DNA from: Ancylobacter dichloromethanicus
Lineage (GTDB): Bacteria; Pseudomonadota; Alphaproteobacteria; Rhizobiales; Xanthobacteraceae
Assembly: GCF_018390645.1 (NCBI RefSeq)
Contig: NZ_JAHBGC010000038.1
Location: forward strand, 141,911 to 205,910
Length of the DNA stretch: 64,000 nt
Direction of reading: 5' to 3'
Below are positions 59,863 to 64,000 of this stretch, in pieces. A program made the translations under genes and the position numbers. Every line of letters begins with the position of its first letter. Positions within the stretch are counted from its first letter, which is position 1. The notes under the pieces are model-generated. The model was not told the DNA's origin and did not search any database. It worked only from the letters and a program-made list of their open reading frames with translations.

Positions 59863-61134
59863 ATGCGCAGCGGAACGTTTTTGCTCGGCGGGAAGCCTTG
59901 GCTTGGCGGGAAGATCTGGCTCGGCAGGATCGCCGTTCTGGCGGCGCTCGCCGCGCCCTTCGCCATGCCGGCCGGGGCGCGCGCCCAGCAGAACTGCGGC
60001 ACCACCGGGGCCGGCTTCGATGCGTGGCTCGCCGGCTTCAGGCAGCAGGCGGTGGCGGAAGGCGTGTCGCCGCGCACCGTTGCCTCGGCACTCAAAGGGG
60101 TGACCTACGCGCCGGACATCGTCGGCACCGATCGCGGGCAGAAGGTGTTCGGGCAGAGCTTCTTCCAGTTCTCCGACCGCATGGTCGCCAATTACCGCAT
60201 TCAGCAGGGTCGGCAGAAGATCCAGAAGAATCCGGAGCTGTTCAGCCGGATCGAGCAGCGCTTCGGCGTGCCCGGCGCGGTGCTGGTCGCCTTCTGGGGG
60301 CTGGAGACCGATTTCGGCGCCTTCATGGGCGACAAGCAGACGATCCGCTCGGTGGCGTCTCTGGCCTGGGACTGCCGACGTTCGGAGATGTTCCGTACCC
60401 AGTTGATGGCCGCGCTGAAGATCATCGACCGCGGCGACCTGACCGCGCAGACCATGCGCGGCCCGTGGGCGGGCGAACTCGGCCAGTTTCAGTTCCTGCC
60501 CGACCATTATCTCAATTACGGCATCGATTTCGACGGCGACGGGCGGGTCGACCTGATCCGCTCCACCCCCGACGCCCTGGCCTCGGCGGCCAACTACATC
60601 CAGGCGCTGGGCTGGAAGGCCGGCCAGCCCTGGCTGGAGGAAGTGCGGGTGCCGGCGGACCTGCCCTGGGACAAGGCCGACCTTTCGACCAAGATTCCGC
60701 GCGCGCAATGGGCGCGCATGGGCGTGGTGCGGGCCGGCGGGGGACAGCTTCCGGCCGACCAGCTCCCGGCCTCGCTGCTGCTGCCGATGGGGCGGAACGG
60801 CCCGGCCTTCCTCGTCTATCCGAATTTCGACGTGTTCACCGAGTGGAACAACTCGCTCGTCTACGCCACCTCGGCGGCCTATCTCGCCTCGCGCGTCGCC
60901 GGGGCGGGGCCGTTCAACCGCGGGCAGGGCGACAAGATCCCGGTGCTTTCCATGGCGCAGGCCAAGGAGTTGCAGACGCTGCTGAACGCGCGCGGCCACC
61001 ATGTCGGGCGCATCGACGGCATTGTCGGCGCGGCGACGCGGCAAGCGATCAAGGTCGAGCAGATGCGGCTCGGCCTGCCGGCCGATTCCTACCCGACCCC
61101 CGAGCTGCTGGCGGCCCTGCGCGCGGGAAAGTGA
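59863..61134 (+). CDS. MltB-type lytic murein transglycosylase with peptidoglycan-binding domain
   Basis: The product is 423 residues from MRSGTFLLGGKPWLGG, chosen for GGGGAG 5 bases upstream; an in-frame ATG at 59833 is possible. A signal peptide ends near ARAQQ (about 41). The SLT_2 catalytic domain spans about 50-340 with Glu-148 in VAFWGLETDFGAFMG, and WAGELGQFQFLPDHYLNYG is present. A C-terminal PG_binding_1 domain spans about 360-420 (LQTLLNARGHHVGRIDGIVGAATRQAI). It cleaves peptidoglycan with formation of anhydromuropeptides. It ends 3 bases from the convergent cation transporter. Confidence 0.9.
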   Translation: MRSGTFLLGGKPWLGGKIWLGRIAVLAALAAPFAMPAGARAQQNCGTTGAGFDAWLAGFRQQAVAEGVSPRTVASALKGVTYAPDIVGTDRGQKVFGQSFFQFSDRMVANYRIQQGRQKIQKNPELFSRIEQRFGVPGAVLVAFWGLETDFGAFMGDKQTIRSVASLAWDCRRSEMFRTQLMAALKIIDRGDLTAQTMRGPWAGELGQFQFLPDHYLNYGIDFDGDGRVDLIRSTPDALASAANYIQALGWKAGQPWLEEVRVPADLPWDKADLSTKIPRAQWARMGVVRAGGGQLPADQLPASLLLPMGRNGPAFLVYPNFDVFTEWNNSLVYATSAAYLASRVAGAGPFNRGQGDKIPVLSMAQAKELQTLLNARGHHVGRIDGIVGAATRQAIKVEQMRLGLPADSYPTPELLAALRAGK

Positions 61135-61137
61135 GCG

Positions 61138-62034
61138 TCAGAGCACCGGCACGCCCTGTTGCTTGGCCTTCACTTCCGGCTCGACATGGATGTTGACGAG
61201 CACGTCGGCGACCTCGGCCTCCAGCGCGTCCTCGATGCGGTCGCAGATGGCGTGAGCGTGGCTGACCGCCATGTCGCCGGGCACGACGAGGTGGAAGTCG
61301 ACGAAGATCATGCGGCCCGCCTGCCGGGTGCGCAGATCGTGCGCCTCGATGGCGCCGGTCGCCTCGGCGGCGATGCGCTTGCGGATGCGCTCCAGCGTGT
61401 CCGCCGGCACCGCCTGGTCCATCAGCCCGCCGACGCTCTCCTTCAGCACCGACCAGCCCGACCACAGGATGTTGAAGGCGACGAGGCCGGCCAGCACGAG
61501 GTCGAGCTTCTCCCAGCCCGAGAGCGCTGCCAGCACGACGCCGACCAGCACGCCGGCGGAGGAGATGACATCGGTCAGCAGATGCCGCCCATCGGCGGCG
61601 AGCGCCGGCGAGCGGGCGCGCCGGCCCTGGCGGATCAGCACGGCGCACCACGCGCCGTTGATGACGGTGGCGAGGGCGTTGACCGCAATCCCCTGCGGCG
61701 AGGCGTCGAAACCGTGCGGCGAAAGCCAGCCGAGATAGACTTCGCGGAAGATCGAGATCGCCGCCACCACGATCAGCACGCCGACGATGACGGCGGAGAA
61801 ATATTCCGCCTTGGCATAGCCATAGGGATGGGCGGCGTCGGCCGGCTTGGCGCTGACCCGCAGCGCCACCACCGCGGCGATGGCGGTCGCCACATTGACG
61901 ATGCTTTCCAGCGCGTCGGAATACAGCGCCACGCTGCCGGTCAGCAGGAAGGCGAGATATTTCAGCCCCAGCACCAGCATGCTGATGCCGACATTGATCA
62001 ATGCGATCCGCGAGGAGTGAGCCATCGGCGCCAT
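61138..62034 (-). CDS. Cation diffusion facilitator family transporter
   Basis: The product is 298 residues with six hydrophobic segments. The metal site residues are in YSDALESIVNVATA (TM2) and ADGRHLLTDVISSAGV (TM5), followed by a cytoplasmic C-terminal domain (about 205-290) with HDLRTRQAGRMIFVDFHLVVPG and HAICDRIEDAL. It exports divalent cations such as Zn2+ or Mn2+ or Fe2+; specificity is uncertain. A start three codons later (MAHSS) is equally possible. Confidence 0.9.
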   Translation of the reverse strand: MAPMAHSSRIALINVGISMLVLGLKYLAFLLTGSVALYSDALESIVNVATAIAAVVALRVSAKPADAAHPYGYAKAEYFSAVIVGVLIVVAAISIFREVYLGWLSPHGFDASPQGIAVNALATVINGAWCAVLIRQGRRARSPALAADGRHLLTDVISSAGVLVGVVLAALSGWEKLDLVLAGLVAFNILWSGWSVLKESVGGLMDQAVPADTLERIRKRIAAEATGAIEAHDLRTRQAGRMIFVDFHLVVPGDMAVSHAHAICDRIEDALEAEVADVLVNIHVEPEVKAKQQGVPVL

Positions 62035-62227
62035 GCCCGTTTCGGCGCCGCGCGCCCCGTGCCGCAGCGATTAGTCGCTCGTTACAGGAAAATCAAGTAA
62101 GTTCAATGACTTGCAAGTCATTCGCAGAAGCGTTTGCACAGGTCTCCGGCCTGTTGACCAAGGCCTGGGGGCGTTCCGAAAGCGATGATGCGGGAAAGCG
62201 GCCGGAGTGCGAACAGGTTGCGGCGCG

Positions 62228-63136
62228 TCAGGCGTTGGCGTGGCGCGGCAGGATCGCCCCGCGATGGCGGATGACGCGGCCGGCGAGAAGATGGCCGGCT
62301 TCGGCCGCCGCGGCCGGCGCCTCGCCGGAAAGCCGCGCGGCAAGATAGGCGGCGTTGAAGCTGTCGCCCGCCGCCGTGGTGTCGACCGGTTCGACCGGCT
62401 GCGGGATGGGGACGAACTGCGCCGCCCCCCCGGTGACGACCAGCGCGCCCTCGGCGCCGTTCTTCACCACGATTTCCTGCACGCCGAAGGTGGCGAGGCG
62501 CTCTGCGGTGGCGGTCGGCGAGCCGTCGCCCCACAGCGTCGCCTCGTCCTCGAAGGTGGGCAGGGCGATCGAGGTGCGCTTGAGGGCTTCGGCATAGACC
62601 GCGCGGGCGCGGGCAACGTCGCCCTGCCAGTTGCGCGGGCGGAAATTGCCATCGAAGACGATGCGGGTGCCGCGCTCGCGGGCGAATTCCAGCGTCGCCA
62701 GCAGCCGGCCGAGCCCGGCATTGGAATAGAGCGAGAGGGTGACTCCCGAGAGATAGATGAGGTTGGCCTCGATCAGCGATTCGCACACCGCTTCCCAGCC
62801 CGGCAGCTCGAAAAGCTCGCGCGCCGGCGCGGCGTCGCGCCAATAGGTGAAGGTGCGCTCGCCCTGCGGGTCGGTGTCGATCAGATAGAGCCCCGCCGTG
62901 CGGCCCGGCAGGCGGGCCATCAGCCGGGTGTCGATGCCCTCGCCCTGGGCGGAGGCGTGGATCGCATCGGAATAAGGGTCGTCGCCGAGGGCGGTGGCGT
63001 AGGCGACATCGATGCCGGCGCGGGCGAGATAGACGGCGGTGTTGAAGGTGTCGCCGCCGGAGGCCTGGCTGAAACGTCCATCGGCGCCGCGCGCCAGCTC
63101 GACCATGACTTCGCCGATCGAGATTACCTTGGCCAT
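62228..63136 (-). CDS. kdgK: 2-dehydro-3-deoxygluconokinase
   Basis: The product is 302 residues from MAKVISIGEVMVELARGADG with GGAGGG upstream. This PfkB-family sugar kinase has the anion-hole/catalytic motif DTTAAGDSF at 252-260, SGGDTFNTAVYLARAG near the N-terminus and YWRDAAPAREL, typical of KDG kinases. It makes KDPG for Eda (encoded at 27.8 kb). The SDR gene upstream on the same strand, 123 bases away, may be a partner in sugar-acid use. Confidence 0.87.
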   Translation of the reverse strand: MAKVISIGEVMVELARGADGRFSQASGGDTFNTAVYLARAGIDVAYATALGDDPYSDAIHASAQGEGIDTRLMARLPGRTAGLYLIDTDPQGERTFTYWRDAAPARELFELPGWEAVCESLIEANLIYLSGVTLSLYSNAGLGRLLATLEFARERGTRIVFDGNFRPRNWQGDVARARAVYAEALKRTSIALPTFEDEATLWGDGSPTATAERLATFGVQEIVVKNGAEGALVVTGGAAQFVPIPQPVEPVDTTAAGDSFNAAYLAARLSGEAPAAAAEAGHLLAGRVIRHRGAILPRHANA

Positions 63137-63259
63137 GCGTCCCTCCGTGTCGCGCGTCGATTCGCGCGGGAGCCTCGCCCTAATCCCCCGGCGAGGCAAG
63201 GTCCGGGCGGAATCGGGGCGATATCCCGTGCCGCCGAGGGGGGCACGGGATCGGCCGGC

Positions 63260-64000
63260 TCAGAGCTGCACGCCGCGGGTCAGGGCGCCATCGACGACGA
63301 GGTTGGTGCCGTAGACGAAGCTCGCGGCCGGGCTCGCCAGGAAGACCGCGGCATTGGCGATTTCCTGCGGTGTCGCCATGCGGCCGGTGGGGTTGAGCGC
63401 CAACGCCTCGGCGAACAGGGCCGGGTTGCCGTCCTTGATCTGGTTCCAGATGCCGCCGTCGAAATAGGTGTTGCCTGGCGAGACCGTGTTGGCGCGGATC
63501 TTCTTCGGCGCCAGCTGGAAGGCGAGGCCCTGCATGTAGTGGATGAGCGCCGCCTTGAACACGCCGTAGGGGCCGCAGGCGAAATCGATCTCACGGCCCG
63601 ATACCGATGAAATGGCGACGATGGAGGCGGCCGCGCTCTTCTCCAGCCAGGGCATCGCGGCATTGACGAGACGGACCGTGCCCATCAGGTCGGTGTCGAA
63701 GCCCTTCTTCCAGTGCTCCTCGTCATGGCCGACCGCGAGTGCGCTGACATTGGCGACGACGATGTCGAGCCCGCCGAACGTCTCGGCGGCCTTCTCCACA
63801 AAGGCGGCGAGGGCGGCGCCATCGGACACGTCGGCAGCGACGCCGAGCGTCTTCGCGCCGGTCTCGGCGAGGCGGGCAGCGGTGGCTTCCGCTTCCGCGC
63901 CGTTGCGGCTGCACAGCGCGACGTCGCAGCCCTCGGCGGCGAGCGTCTCGGCAATGGCGAGGCCGATGCCCTTGGTGCCGCCGGTAACGACGGCGCGCAG
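63260..64000 (-). CDS. SDR-family oxidoreductase (N-terminus beyond window)
   Basis: At least 246 residues are visible, and the frame stays open to the right edge. The NAD(P) motif TGGTKGIGLAIAE is present within the first residues, so only a short N-terminal piece is missing. Then come IVVANVSALAVG, the catalytic Ser in IVAISSVSG, and Tyr/Lys as YGVFKAALIHY; the C-terminal LVVDGALTRGVQL ends it. This is a classical SDR of about 250 residues. Sugar-acid or hydroxy-acid dehydrogenation is plausible beside kdgK, but the substrate is unknown. Confidence 0.85.
   Translation of the reverse strand: MRAVVTGGTKGIGLAIAETLAAEGCDVALCSRNGAEAEATAARLAETGAKTLGVAADVSDGAALAAFVEKAAETFGGLDIVVANVSALAVGHDEEHWKKGFDTDLMGTVRLVNAAMPWLEKSAAASIVAISSVSGREIDFACGPYGVFKAALIHYMQGLAFQLAPKKIRANTVSPGNTYFDGGIWNQIKDGNPALFAEALALNPTGRMATPQEIANAAVFLASPAASFVYGTNLVVDGALTRGVQL

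Overview
The window reads as high-GC chromosomal DNA (roughly 70% by eye) from an alphaproteobacterium, probably a Hyphomicrobiales member close to Xanthobacteraceae such as Ancylobacter, Starkeya or Xanthobacter. That placement is an inference from gene content: an IalB-family protein, CtrA-type sites, a serC leader-like structure and Rhizobiales-style intergenic palindromes. There is no insertion sequence, phage gene, CRISPR array, tRNA or rRNA. The organism looks like a facultative C1/C2 utiliser that can grow on betaine and on oxalate.

Region 1 (1-20.8 kb) is a nearly complete glycine betaine degradation locus, mostly on the minus strand. GbcA/GbcB (7.3-10.0 kb) demethylate betaine to dimethylglycine. 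DgcA/DgcB plus an ETF-like gene cut off at the left edge (1-4.3 kb) make sarcosine. The heterotetrameric sarcosine oxidase SoxBDAG (15.2-20.6 kb) makes glycine, and serine deaminase SdaA (13.6-15.0 kb) takes serine, made from glycine elsewhere, to pyruvate. Two DJ-1/AraC-type regulators lie within the locus. An ECF sigma/anti-sigma pair with a divergent DUF4394 gene is embedded at 10.2-12.4 kb. At least five palindromic intergenic elements sit in the spacers of these catabolic genes.

Region 2 (20.9-36.5 kb) is mostly housekeeping. It holds a DUF533 protein, three small envelope proteins (two with perfect TTAA-N7-TTAA CtrA-like boxes), serC with a structured leader, serA, eda, an allantoinase-like puuE, an MliC-like protein, a small ion channel, a GNAT acetyltransferase, an EamA exporter, a VOC protein, purA and an unknown membrane-anchored protein.

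Region 3 (36.6-57.1 kb) is an oxalate/glyoxylate locus. Two OxlT-like carriers, two formyl-CoA:oxalate CoA-transferase paralogues and oxalyl-CoA decarboxylase form the energy branch. A PanE2-like reductase (candidate oxalyl-CoA reductase), Gcl, Hyi and GlxR form the carbon-assimilation branch. sucCD and a fumarylacetoacetate-hydrolase-family gene lie downstream. Two paralogous GntR/FCD regulators and an IclR regulator control the area. A recurring GTAT-N5-ATAC inverted repeat precedes panE, both GntR genes, both oxlT genes and an unannotated 42-residue membrane microprotein at 36.76 kb. This suggests one oxalate regulon split over about 19 kb.

Region 4 (57.1-64 kb) has a Nudix hydrolase, thiC with a clear TPP riboswitch, a lytic transglycosylase, a cation-efflux protein, 2-keto-3-deoxygluconate kinase and a short-chain dehydrogenase cut by the right edge.
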